Part shown: positions 1 to 7,137 of the stretch, one piece after another
How positions within the stretch are numbered: the stretch's first letter is position 1
How the letters are laid out: each line of letters starts with the position of its first letter
Assembly: GCA_003230435.1 (NCBI GenBank)
Contig: QIDW01000086.1
Span: 1 to 21,665, forward strand
Source: Acidimicrobiia bacterium
GTDB taxonomy: Bacteria > Actinomycetota > Acidimicrobiia > Spongiisociales > ZC4RG35
Reading direction: 5' to 3'
DNA length: 21,665 nucleotides
The notes under the pieces: model-generated
Seen by the model: only the letters and a program-made list of their open reading frames with translations
What the model was told of the DNA's origin: nothing
The model's database searches: none
Translations under genes and position numbers: made by a program

Positions 1-616
1 TCCCGGTTGCCTCGGCGACGTATCCCGGGCCGTCCAGCAATAGGCTGAATCCAGCGAAGATCCCGCCATTGATGATCCCATTGGCGCGGGTGATCTGTTC
101 GACGGTCACACCGTGGTCGGCTGCGATGCCCTTGATGCTCTCTCCGCGTCCCACAGTGTGCGAACCCGAATGGATGGCGGGGCTGGGTGGAAGTTCGGTA
201 TTCCCCTCTCCCGAAGTTTCTCCCGAGCTCGGGGTGGATGCGCTCCCGGAAATTATGAGGCTCTGCCCGATGCGAATGAGATTGAGGTTGGTGATGCCGT
301 TTCTCTTGGCTAGCGCCGATACCGACGAACCGTATTTGTAGGCAATTCTGCCCAGGGTTTCCCCGCGGGCGACGACGTGGATCACCTCAGGCTCACCCTC
401 TTCACCAGGGATAACCAGGATTTGCCCGGTACGGATCAGGTTCGGGTTCGAGACGTCGTTGGCCTCGACGAGGGCATCCAGGGAAACCCCGTTGTCTCTG
501 GCGATTTTTCCAAGTGTGTCGCCGCGCTTCACCGTGTAGTCAACAGAGAACAGTGTCACCAGCAATGCGAGAACTGCCCCGACGGTGAGGGCGCGAGAAA
601 GACGTGTGAAAGGCAT
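1..616 (-). CDS. secreted/membrane-anchored LysM-repeat protein (3' end cut by window edge)
   Basis: Reading the minus strand from the ATG at 616 gives at least 205 residues with no stop before the window edge. Residues 8-25 are a hydrophobic signal/anchor segment. Three LysM domains follow at about residues 26-71, 78-124 and 151-197, each with the R-G-[DE]-[ST] turn (RGDTLGKIA, RGETLGRIA, RGESIKGIA) and an asparagine-containing second helix. A Ser/Gly/Thr/Pro-rich linker (about 125-150) separates repeats two and three. LysM domains bind peptidoglycan or other GlcNAc polymers, so the protein probably acts at the cell wall. Any catalytic domain would lie beyond the left edge. AAGGAG sits 10 nt before the start. 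The gene follows rlmN after 47 bp on the same strand. The fold is clear; the enzymatic role, if any, is unknown. Confidence 0.87.
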   Translation of the reverse strand, partial: MPFTRLSRALTVGAVLALLVTLFSVDYTVKRGDTLGKIARDNGVSLDALVEANDVSNPNLIRTGQILVIPGEEGEPEVIHVVARGETLGRIAYKYGSSVSALAKRNGITNLNLIRIGQSLIISGSASTPSSGETSGEGNTELPPSPAIHSGSHTVGRGESIKGIAADHGVTVEQITRANGIINGGIFAGFSLLLDGPGYVAEATG

Positions 617-660
617 TGAAGGCAGACTCCTTCAGCCCCTGAAACCGCTCCGCGAGGGTG

Positions 661-666
661 AGCCTA
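661..666 (-). promoter_or_regulatory. candidate -10 box (TAGGCT) for the LysM gene
   Basis: On the minus strand TAGGCT lies 45-50 nt upstream of the LysM start and shares its first three bases with the rlmN stop codon TAG (664-666). It has the same TASSST form as the better-placed boxes elsewhere in the window and would give a leader of roughly 38 nt containing the AAGGAG site. No convincing -35 was seen. Confidence 0.35.
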
Positions 667-1704
667 ACCAGCTCCTGGTCGTTTACCAGCCATTACCCTG
701 AGTTGGCCGCAGGCGGCTTCGATGTCCCGGCCTCGGGTTTCCCTTATGGTCACGTTGACGCCCAGCGACTCCAGAGCTCTGGCGAACTCGGCGATATGCA
801 GCCTGGACGATGCTCGCTCCTCGCTGAGTGGAGTCGGGTTCAAGGCGATCAGGTTGACATGCGCCCTGAGTCGCCTTGCGATCGCAGCGAGTTTCCTTGC
901 CTGGTCGCTGCTGTCATTGACTCCATCCATCATCGTCCACTCGATGGACAGTCGTCTCCCCTTCTTCTCGAAGTAGTTCCACGCGGCCTCTTCCAGTTTT
1001 TCGATGGGATAACGCTTGTTGATCGGGACAAGCGACGACCTCAAATCGTTGTCCGCGGCGTGGAGGCTGATCGCCAGATAGACAGGCCACGGGTCCTCGG
1101 CAAGGCGGTTGATGCCCGGCACCATTCCCACGGTTGACACAGTGATCGATCGGGCCGACATTCCCATTACCTCGATCATCCGGCGCAATGCCTCCCGAAC
1201 GCGGTCATAGTTGGCAAGCGGTTCTCCCATGCCCATGAACACGACGTTGGTGAGATGGTTGGGCACTCCCGGCATCCCCATCTGACGTAGGAATGCCTGG
1301 GCGTATGCCACCTGAGCCACAATCTCGCCTGCCTCGAGATGCCGCTCGAAGCCGAACTGGCCAGTCGCGCAGAACGTGCAGGCAAGGGCGCAGCCGGCCT
1401 GGCTCGAGATGCAGAGGGTCGCGCGCTTGCGGTAGCCCATGAGGACCGTCTCGATGGCCGCTCCGTCGGTGGCGCGGAACAGCCACTTTTTCGTGGTTCC
1501 CCGGTCTGAGCCCTGCTCCATCTCTACCTCGAACGGCCAGAGCGTCTCGGCAAGCTGGGCTCGCAGCCGACCGGGGAGGTTGCTCATGTTCTCGGCGCGG
1601 AGTACCGGAGTCCGGTAAAGCCAGTCTGCCAACTGGTCGATGCGGTACGAGGGCTCCTCGCCAACTACCTCCCCCAGATCCTCCGGGGCGTGGAGGTATG
1701 GCAT
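664..1704 (-). CDS. rlmN: RlmN, dual-specificity 23S rRNA (A2503-C2)/tRNA (A37-C2) methyltransferase
   Basis: This 346-residue radical-SAM enzyme methylates C2 of A2503 in 23S rRNA and, in the family, A37 in some tRNAs. The radical-SAM cluster motif CxxxCxxC is C105-C109-C112 (CALACTFC). The two further cysteines of the RlmN mechanism are C98 (in TLCISSQ) and the methyl-carrying C332 (in EAACGQL). SAM-binding segments FMGMGEPL (about 156-163) and SLHAADNDLRSSLVPINK (about 213-230) are typical. The start is the first ATG after an in-frame TAG directly before it, and no good ribosome site is visible. It lies 14 bp downstream of the HhH gene and is probably read from that gene's promoter. Full length and intact. 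Confidence 0.97.
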   Translation of the reverse strand: MPYLHAPEDLGEVVGEEPSYRIDQLADWLYRTPVLRAENMSNLPGRLRAQLAETLWPFEVEMEQGSDRGTTKKWLFRATDGAAIETVLMGYRKRATLCISSQAGCALACTFCATGQFGFERHLEAGEIVAQVAYAQAFLRQMGMPGVPNHLTNVVFMGMGEPLANYDRVREALRRMIEVMGMSARSITVSTVGMVPGINRLAEDPWPVYLAISLHAADNDLRSSLVPINKRYPIEKLEEAAWNYFEKKGRRLSIEWTMMDGVNDSSDQARKLAAIARRLRAHVNLIALNPTPLSEERASSRLHIAEFARALESLGVNVTIRETRGRDIEAACGQLRVMAGKRPGAG

Positions 1705-1718
1705 CTACTGGTCGGCCA

Positions 1719-2039
1719 CTAGGTGTATTGCTGGGCCTGCTCGATCCAGGAGCGAGCGCGGGCGCCGCTGACACCGGCCGCCTCGGCAACGGAGTCCGGC
1801 GAGGCGTCGGCCAGGGACGCGATGTCTTCTATCCCGGCCTCGGTGAGTCGCGTGGCGAAGACCGGCCCTATCCCATCAATCACCTCGATACTCTGACTAG
1901 CGCCGGCGCCGGATGTGCGGAAGGTGGGTGGCTGGGGTTCTCTAGAAGTTGCCACCGAAACAAACCGGTCTCGCATCGCCCACAGGACGGCCGCTGCCCC
2001 GCCAATCAGCCCGATCACTTTGGCCATCTTCTTCAGCAT
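1719..2039 (-). CDS. small membrane-anchored helix-hairpin-helix protein
   Basis: A 106-residue protein starting MLKKMAKVIGLIGGAAAVLW. Residues about 5-20 form one membrane segment, followed by a short linker. Residues about 52-105 form a helix-hairpin-helix region (IDGIGPVFATRLTEAGI and the second repeat AAGVSGARARSWIEQ), like the DNA-binding or scaffolding HhH units appended to many small actinobacterial proteins. I chose the ATG at 2039 over one at 2057 because TACCCT lies 8-13 nt upstream of 2039, matching the leaderless pattern seen across the window. An open frame extends to 2135 but overlaps the divergent gene. It precedes rlmN by 14 bp. Function unknown; the domain call is reasonably firm. 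Confidence 0.75.
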   Translation of the reverse strand: MLKKMAKVIGLIGGAAAVLWAMRDRFVSVATSREPQPPTFRTSGAGASQSIEVIDGIGPVFATRLTEAGIEDIASLADASPDSVAEAAGVSGARARSWIEQAQQYT

Positions 2040-2046
2040 GGTCCCT

Positions 2047-2052
2047 AGGGTA
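2047..2052 (-). promoter_or_regulatory. -10 box TACCCT for the HhH-rlmN operon (leaderless)
   Basis: TACCCT on the minus strand covers positions -13 to -8 relative to the ATG at 2039, so transcription would begin at or next to the start codon. It is back-to-back with the -10 of the divergent LLM gene, with only about 45 bp between the two start codons. Confidence 0.5.
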
Positions 2053-2072
2053 CCCATCTTGGAGCGGTGCTC

Positions 2073-2078
2073 TACGCT
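2073..2078 (+). promoter_or_regulatory. -10 box TACGCT for the LLM oxidoreductase gene (leaderless)
   Basis: TACGCT covers -12 to -7 relative to the ATG at 2085, which has no Shine-Dalgarno sequence. The ten bases TACGCTGGCC recur in the same relation upstream of the gene starting at 5236 on the minus strand. Confidence 0.55.
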
Positions 2079-2084
2079 GGCCCT

Positions 2085-3101
2085 ATGAAGATTGACTTCT
2101 ACTTCCCGCCATCGCCTCCAGATGGCGCTGCTCAACTAGCCCGTAACGCCCAGGAGATGGGGTATGACGGGTTCTTTTCAGCCGAGACCCAATACGACCC
2201 GTTCTTGCCTCTCGCCTTTGCCGCCGACGCCGCACCCGGGCTCGAGTTGGGTACGGCGATTGCGGTCGCTTTTCCCCGCTCGCCCATGGTCACGGCCATG
2301 ACGTCGTGGGATCTCGCACGACTCTCCAAGGGCAAGTTCCTGCTCGGGCTGGGCACCCAGATCCGGGCCCACATCACACGTCGATTCAGCACAGAGTGGG
2401 GGAGTCCAGGATCGAGGATGAGGGACTACATCCTCGCGGTGAGGGCTATCTGGGATTCATGGCAGAACTCGACTCCGCTCAAGTATGAGGGCGAGTTCTA
2501 CAAGTTCTCCCTCATGACCCCGTTCTTCGATCCAGGCCCTATCCCGCACCCCGACATCCCTGTCTACATCGCCGGGGTTGGCCCTTATCTGAGTTCGCTC
2601 GCCGGTGAGATCTGTAATGGGTTCCACGTGCATCCGTTCCACACAACCGCCTACCTCGATGAGGTCGTCTTGCCGAATATGACAAAAGGCGCCGAGGCAG
2701 CGGGCCGTTCGATCGACGACGTGGAGCGGACTACGACCCTTTTTGTCATGACGGGTGAGAGCGACTCGGAGGTCGAGCAGGCGATGGCACCGGTGCGTCA
2801 GCAGATTTCGTTTTATGCATCGACCCCCTCGTACAAGCCCGTGTTGGAAGCCAGCGGGTGGGATTTCGGCGATGAGCTTCACTCGATGTCGAAGAAGGGT
2901 CGGTGGGCGGAGATGGCTGACGTTGTACCCGACGAGGCAGTGCTCGCTGTCGGGGTCGCTGCTCGAATCGACAATCTCTCCCAAGCGATCAAGGACCACT
3001 ATGGCGACCGAGTGCAGCGCGTCGGGTTCTATACGATTGGATCGATGGCCGGCCTCGACCCGGATGCCCTCCAACAGGTCATCGTAGACCTGCAGTCTTA
3101 G
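2085..3101 (+). CDS. LLM-class F420-dependent oxidoreductase (MSMEG_2256-like)
   Basis: A 338-residue TIM-barrel protein of the luciferase-like monooxygenase class. It starts MKIDFYFPPSPPDGAAQLAR and has the family blocks GYDGFFSAETQYDPF, ELGTAIAVAFPRSPMV, FLLGLGTQIRAHITRRF and PVYIAGVGPYLSSLAGEICNGFHVHPF, typical of the actinobacterial F420-dependent branch (TIGR03617-like, from memory). Such proteins use reduced or oxidised coenzyme F420 (some use FMN) on varied substrates, and the substrate cannot be read from sequence. The ORF also opens at an ATG at 2067, but the conserved N-terminus and the TACGCT -10 favour 2085. Its TAG stop overlaps the stop of the convergent gamma-glutamyltransferase gene. 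Intact. Confidence 0.9.
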   Translation: MKIDFYFPPSPPDGAAQLARNAQEMGYDGFFSAETQYDPFLPLAFAADAAPGLELGTAIAVAFPRSPMVTAMTSWDLARLSKGKFLLGLGTQIRAHITRRFSTEWGSPGSRMRDYILAVRAIWDSWQNSTPLKYEGEFYKFSLMTPFFDPGPIPHPDIPVYIAGVGPYLSSLAGEICNGFHVHPFHTTAYLDEVVLPNMTKGAEAAGRSIDDVERTTTLFVMTGESDSEVEQAMAPVRQQISFYASTPSYKPVLEASGWDFGDELHSMSKKGRWAEMADVVPDEAVLAVGVAARIDNLSQAIKDHYGDRVQRVGFYTIGSMAGLDPDALQQVIVDLQS

Positions 3102-4646
3102 AAGAGAAGAGAGGTCGTTGTGTCGACCCTCGGGTCGGGCGCGGAGCGACGGATGTCCCCCTCCAATTCGATCAAAGAGAGCGGTCCCCATCCGGGTTGC
3201 GTCGAGCCGAGCTCCTCGATGACATGGCCACGCGATCGAAGGTCGGTGAGGGTGGAGTCCGACATTCCGGGCTCAACCTTGAGTCTGGGTTTCGAGTATG
3301 GCCCAGAATCGGAGACTGTCCACCGCGGGGCCGACTGCGCCGCCTCGAGTTCGGCACCACCGAGGATCGCATTAGCTCCGACTTGAGCGACCAACTGCGG
3401 TTGAATTGAGCCACCACGCGTGCCGAGTACCCATTTCGGGTTGGTGCCTTCGGTCCAAAGGGTTGGCGACAGCGTGTGCAATGGCCGTTTCCCCGGAGTC
3501 GTTTGGGTGCCCGGGGGTGAGACTGAATCCTCCACCGCGGTCTTGCAGCAGGAACCCGGATCGGGCAGCGCCAAAGGGTGACCCTGCGCCGCGGTAGTTC
3601 GATTGGATGAGGGATACAGCCATCCCACTTGAATCTGCGATGCAGAGGTACGCAGTGCCTGACGTCGTTCCCATGTTCTGGGGCCACACACCGGAACGAC
3701 TGATGGAGACACTCGCGGCCGCTCGTTCGAGGCGATCCCTGTCCAGAAGCAGGTCTGCGGGAAGGGCCAGATGGTAAGGGTCGGCTACAAGGTCGTTTCG
3801 TTCCCAGGCCAGGGAGCGGTAGGCCTCGATCAGCAGGTGGTTGCGAAGTGGGTTCTCGGGGTCTTCGGGCGGCGCCAGCATTTCGAACACGGAGAGTGTG
3901 GCGGGGCCCAGATAACCCTGAGAGTTGGGTGGGATCGTCCAAGCTTCGAGTCCGGCGACATCGATCCCGATCGGATCGATCCACTCTGCTTGGCTCGATT
4001 CCATGTCTTCGAGAGTTATCAGGCCGCCGACGGCCTCGACGATGTCTTCTCCGGCCCGGCCGCGGAAGAAGGAGTCCCGTCCTTGGCTAGCAACCGACTC
4101 GAGGGTCGCTGCCAGGTCGAGTCTTGTGATGACATCTCCCCGTGCGACGGGCCGCTCGCCCGGGTAGAAATCCGAAACGGCCCGGTTGTTCCGATACACG
4201 CCTGCCATCCTGCCGAACGCTGAGGCAAGCTCGGCCGAGACTTCGAATCCCGACCGGGCCAACTCGATCGCAGGGGCCAGGACGTCGCCAAGTGAAAGTG
4301 CGCCGAACTCGTCGGAAATAGCCACGAAGCCATCGATGCAGCCCGGGATGGTGACGGTCAGGGGATGATCTCGGGGCACCTCGGTCTCGTCTGCGTCGAG
4401 CAAGATCGCAGCGCGCGCGTTTGATCCCGATCTGCCCGACGCATTCAGGGCTCTGGGCTTTTCCCAACCTGGTTGATGAATGAGGGCGAACAGATCGCCG
4501 CCGATGCCGGAGGTTTCCGGCGCCACCACTCCCTGTGCAGCCATAGCGGCGATTGCCGCGTCTGTTGAGTTGCCGCCGTTGCTGAGCGCGCGTCTGCCGG
4601 CCTCGGCTGACAGGTGATGTGGAGTGGATACGGCGTTGGAGGTCAA
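3098..4646 (-). pseudogene. gamma-glutamyltransferase family protein, frameshifted near the C-terminus
   Basis: This Ntn-hydrolase encodes both subunits of a gamma-glutamyltransferase-like enzyme, which autocleaves at a threonine and transfers or hydrolyses gamma-glutamyl groups. The large-subunit region has GGNSTDAAIAAMAAQGVVAPETSGIGGDL in the expected place (stated as two adjoining blocks, residues 24-37 and 38-51). The likely nucleophile is Thr331 (SGTAYLCIAD), followed by MAVSLIQSNY. No signal peptide is seen, so it is probably cytoplasmic. After HPNDSG (residue 385) the frame is lost and ends at 3372. The expected continuation GKRPLHTLSPTLW and the rest of the small subunit read on in the next frame to a TAA at 3098. 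Removing one G from the GGGG run at 3491-3494 restores one frame of about 515 residues. The chosen start is a TTG at 4646 overlapping the upstream stop (TTGA), with AAGG 4 nt before it. Sequencing indel or true lesion is undecided. Confidence 0.85.
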
Positions 4647-5236
4647 GAAACCTTGAGGTCTGGGAGCAAACGATTCAAAGCGTCGAGAACGGCGCGGACC
4701 ACTGCTTTGGTCTCGTCGTCGGCATATGCCGATCCGATGAGCATGCGCTCGCTGGCCTCTGTAACCAGGACGACCTGAGCGACAGCGATCTTTCGGTTGC
4801 CAAGGTTCGCCACGTCCATCGAACTGATTGCCACAGCCGCCGAGTCGTGTATCGCTTGACGGATGGCCTCGAGCGTCGCTTCTGCGATCTGGCGCGGTGC
4901 TGCAGTTCCCAGGAGGAGGTTGTCTTGCCATCGCAAAGTGACTGTGACTTCCGCCTTCGCGCCTTCGAGAGCTTCTGAGACGTCGACGAGAGCGGGTCGA
5001 ATTCCGCCATCTAAGTCGGCGTCGGCCAACTGGACGACCGACACCACGCGACGGTCGATATCGATTCCGAACAACGCCTGACCAAGTGATTGCACATCCC
5101 TGACCAGTTGCTTGGGGGCCTTGTTACGACGCGCCAGAACGTGAATCTCATCGACACGGCCATTCTCCGCAACCACCCGGGCCGCTTCCACACCATCGAT
5201 GCGACCTATCTTTTCCTGGAGTGCGACATAGTCCAT
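4643..5236 (-). CDS. conserved protein of unknown function, coupled to gamma-glutamyltransferase gene
   Basis: A 197-residue soluble protein that I cannot assign to a named function. It reads as two alpha/beta units. Residues 1-71 contain VAENGRVDEIHVLARRNKAP, then a PKQLVRDVQSLGQALFGIDIDRR segment split over 41-63 and ending SVVQL. Residues 95-190 contain VTVTLRWQDNLLLGTA, AEATLEAIRQAI and VRAVLDALNRLLPDL. Similar proteins occur widely in Actinobacteria and Firmicutes as hypotheticals (recollection, not a search). An upstream frame extends to 5359, but the ATG at 5236 fits the conserved beginning and has a TACGCT -10 at -14 to -9. The stop overlaps the TTG start of the downstream gene by 4 bp, indicating translational coupling. 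Confidence 0.75.
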   Translation of the reverse strand: MDYVALQEKIGRIDGVEAARVVAENGRVDEIHVLARRNKAPKQLVRDVQSLGQALFGIDIDRRVVSVVQLADADLDGGIRPALVDVSEALEGAKAEVTVTLRWQDNLLLGTAAPRQIAEATLEAIRQAIHDSAAVAISSMDVANLGNRKIAVAQVVLVTEASERMLIGSAYADDETKAVVRAVLDALNRLLPDLKVS

Positions 5237-5244
5237 TACAGGCC

Positions 5245-5250
5245 AGCGTA
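5245..5250 (-). promoter_or_regulatory. -10 box TACGCT (leaderless) for the 5236 gene
   Basis: TACGCT on the minus strand at -14 to -9 from the ATG at 5236. The gene has no ribosome-binding site. The sequence TACGCTGGCC is identical to that before the LLM gene start at 2085. Confidence 0.5.
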
Positions 5251-5295
5251 CCGAGGGTTCGGCCCTTTTTCGGGGCTTAGGACCCGGATTCTCTC

Positions 5296-5323
5296 TTGTG
5301 ACCAGAGCGAGAGGGGTATAGAT
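5296..5323 (+). promoter_or_regulatory. candidate promoter for the 5330-5587 leader
   Basis: TTGTGA (5296-5301), a 15-bp spacer and TATAGAT (5317-5323) are the best sigma70-like pair in the 500-bp gap between genes. Transcription would begin near 5330 and give a leader of about 255 nt before the small signal-peptide ORF. The spacer is short, so this is tentative. Confidence 0.3.
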
Positions 5324-5329
5324 TGCATC

Positions 5330-5587
5330 TCGCTGGAAGAAATTTGGGCTGTGGGGCAACCGGTCACCTGACCGTTTGCCCGTTTCGCCTGGCGGGCGAA
5401 GTCAGGGGCCTTTTGACATGTGAAGGTTCCCGGTTCATGCCGGGGAATGGGGTGAGCTCGGCGTCGGACATTTGCCATTTGGTAATTAACGCCCATCTAC
5501 CTAGCGGAGCGGAATGTCGCCATCGGCACGCAAGGCCGGTGAAATAAGACATCGAAGGTGAGCGTGTGTAGAGCTATGAAGGTCCGT
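5330..5587 (+). promoter_or_regulatory. gene-free stretch, possible structured 5' leader
   Basis: This stretch holds no convincing gene. It is rich in potential hairpins: a 13-bp arm pair with one mismatch at 5354-5381, TTCGCC/GGCGAA around 5384-5400, and CCCGG/CCGGG around 5429-5444. The segment GGGGAATGGGGTGAGCTCG (5442-5460) resembles part of the ydaO-type c-di-AMP riboswitch, a class that in Actinobacteria often precedes secreted cell-wall enzymes. The second conserved ydaO block (GTCAGCTAACC-like) was not found, so I do not assign a class. Its position before a signal-peptide ORF is the other reason for suspicion. Confidence 0.28.
5354..5381. repeat. near-perfect inverted repeat (13-bp arms, 1 mismatch, 2-nt centre)
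   Basis: The arms GGGCAACCGGTCA and TGACCGTTTGCCC pair at 12 of 13 positions around a CC centre. As DNA it could be a dimeric-protein operator; as RNA it would be the first stem of the leader. No T-tract follows, so it is not a classical terminator. Confidence 0.6.
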
Positions 5588-5665
5588 ATGATCAGAATCC
5601 TCGCCGCCGCTGCCAGCCTTGCCGCATTAGTTGCGGCCGGCTCGGCGTCAGCAAGGATCGGCTGA
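5588..5665 (+). CDS. orphan signal-peptide ORF, probable remnant of a secreted protein
   Basis: A 25-residue ORF that is essentially only a Sec signal peptide: MIRILAAAASLAALVAAGSA, then SA and an RIG tail before TGA. It ends 3 residues after a good signal-peptidase site (ASA). GAAGG lies 5 nt before the ATG, which favours this start over an in-frame ATG at 5576. The stop lies inside a 22-bp tandem duplication. After the TGA the same frame stays open for 25 more codons and ends in a TGA overlapping the ATG of the HD-GYP gene at 5740. It could be a decayed secreted-protein gene, a leader peptide or a chance ORF. Confidence 0.35.
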   Translation: MIRILAAAASLAALVAAGSASARIG

Positions 5666-5688
5666 TATGTCAGCAAGGATCGGCTGAT
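5647..5688. repeat. tandem direct repeat, 20-bp identical copies at 22-bp period
   Basis: GTCAGCAAGGATCGGCTGAT occurs at 5647-5666 and again at 5669-5688, separated by AT, without mismatches. The first copy covers the end and stop codon of the small signal-peptide ORF. It has the look of a recent slippage duplication; removing one copy does not restore a longer ORF. Confidence 0.92.
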
Positions 5689-5739
5689 AAAAGACGTCGA
5701 CTCACCACACACTTCGGGCAACATGTCACCCGGTGTCCA

Positions 5740-7137
5740 ATGAGGTTGCTCAAGAACAGTCCGGTAGGTAGGCGTTACCAGCGTCTTCACCCTTCGGTGC
5801 AGCGAAAGTTAAAGATCGCTGTGCCCTTCTTCACGTTGGGCCTAGTGGCGCTTGTAGCCGCGTACTTCCTATCAGATCCGCCTGAGTGGGGCCTCTGGTT
5901 CGTGTTCGCCCTACTGTTCGTCCTGCTCGAGTTCTTTACGGTCGAGGTCAACGACCGCCTCTTCCATAGCTCATCGATCATGGTGGTGATGACCGCCGGA
6001 GTCATCTTTGCCCTTCTGGCAGATTCGGATGCTCTTTTTGCAATGGCATTGATGGCTGGGGTCGCTCTTTTCACACCTCTCGATTTCAAGGAGAGGCGAT
6101 GGTTTCAGCCGATGGCCAACTTCGGGCAGCTGGCCCTGTCTGGTGCTGCCGCCGGGCTTGTGCTTGACCTCAATCTTCCCGACGTGGAAGTGGTCACCAC
6201 CCAGGTGCTGCTCCGGGTAGCGGTGGCATCGACCCTGGCCTCTCTGGCATATGTCACCATCAACAACACGATGGTGCGCAGGGCGGTGAAGACCGTCTAC
6301 GGAAACGACAACCTCCAGCCCTGGTCCCAGATGAACGTCCTTGTTGGTGGCCAGGTTGTCATGGGGCTTCTTGGTGGTCTCATTGGTGCTGCATACGAGA
6401 TTGCCGGCCGCCCGTCGGCCGTGCTGGTCTTGATAGTCGGCGTCTATGCCATCGGGCACATGTCGCTGTTCGCCTTCTCCCAGCTTCGAGAATCCCATCT
6501 CAGTGCGATCAGCGGATTCGTCAAGACCCTCGAAGCCAAGGACATGTACACCAGAGGTCACACCGAGCGGGTCGCCTACTTCTCCCAGATGATCGGTGAG
6601 GACCTCGGGTTCACCGGAACACAATTGGAGACGGTCAAGTGGGCGGCTCTCATCCACGACTTGGGCAAACTGGCGGTGCCTACCGATCTGATCCGAAAGA
6701 AGGGGCGGCTCAGTGACGAAGAGTATGCCCAGATGAAGTCCCACGCCCATCTGGTCGAGGAGATTCTTGCCGAGGTTGACTTCCTGCAACCGATGGTGGA
6801 GATCGCCTCCGGTCATCACAGCCACTACGACGGCAATGGATATGGGGGGAGCGGTCACACTGAGGGTGAGACGCCGAGTCTCGAAGCGTGCATCGTGGCC
6901 GTGGCTGATGCTTTCGATGCCATGACGTCGGCGCGCTCTTATCGCATGGCCCTTTCCCAGCAGTATGCGTTGGGCGAATTGAGGAAACACTCGGGTGCCC
7001 AGTTCCATCCCGACGTGGTGGATGCTTTTGAGAAGGCCCTTGCCAAGACAGGTCGGACCTGGGGCGCACCGCATGTAAACGATGAGGAGATGGCCAGACG
7101 TCTCGCCGAGGAGCCGGAGTTGACTCTTCGTGGCTAA
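5740..7137 (+). CDS. membrane-anchored HD-GYP-type phosphohydrolase (putative cyclic-dinucleotide phosphodiesterase)
   Basis: A 465-residue protein. Residues about 25-245 hold several hydrophobic membrane segments (probably six or more), then a cytoplasmic HD-GYP domain at about 252-440. Expected metal ligands are visible: H274 (RGHTERV), H306-D307 (LIHDLGK), H336 (KSHAHL), H359-H360 and D364 (HHSHYDGNGYGG) and D390 (VADAFDAM). HD-GYP enzymes typically hydrolyse c-di-GMP to pGpG or GMP. The signature differs from HHExxDGxGYP: the Glu after the paired His is Ser361 and the final Pro of GYP is Gly369. The membrane part presumably senses or anchors; no known sensor domain was recognised. No good ribosome site precedes the ATG. 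It overlaps the next, related gene by 8 bp, so they form an operon. The cyclic dinucleotide specificity is inferred from the family. Confidence 0.9.
   Translation: MRLLKNSPVGRRYQRLHPSVQRKLKIAVPFFTLGLVALVAAYFLSDPPEWGLWFVFALLFVLLEFFTVEVNDRLFHSSSIMVVMTAGVIFALLADSDALFAMALMAGVALFTPLDFKERRWFQPMANFGQLALSGAAAGLVLDLNLPDVEVVTTQVLLRVAVASTLASLAYVTINNTMVRRAVKTVYGNDNLQPWSQMNVLVGGQVVMGLLGGLIGAAYEIAGRPSAVLVLIVGVYAIGHMSLFAFSQLRESHLSAISGFVKTLEAKDMYTRGHTERVAYFSQMIGEDLGFTGTQLETVKWAALIHDLGKLAVPTDLIRKKGRLSDEEYAQMKSHAHLVEEILAEVDFLQPMVEIASGHHSHYDGNGYGGSGHTEGETPSLEACIVAVADAFDAMTSARSYRMALSQQYALGELRKHSGAQFHPDVVDAFEKALAKTGRTWGAPHVNDEEMARRLAEEPELTLRG

Noticed and set aside
4647..4931. N-terminal extension of the gamma-glutamyltransferase frame
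   Set aside because: It overlaps the upstream gene in another frame and does not resemble the family; the TTG at 4646 fits coupling.
5237..5359. N-terminal extension of the 5236 gene to an ATG at 5359
   Set aside because: The extra residues look non-homologous, and the -10 box directly upstream of 5236 supports the shorter form.
5425..5475. Cobalamin-riboswitch-like GGTTCC...GGGGAA...GGGGTGAG
   Set aside because: No CCCGCAACTGT-like core or B12 box follows, and no cobalamin-related gene is near.
5758..5780. CCGGTAGGTAGGCGTTACCA resembles the 3' half of the c-di-GMP-I (GEMM) riboswitch, before HD-GYP genes
   Set aside because: It lies inside the start of the HD-GYP coding region, and the GGCAAA...GACGCAAAGCC half needed for the aptamer is absent upstream.
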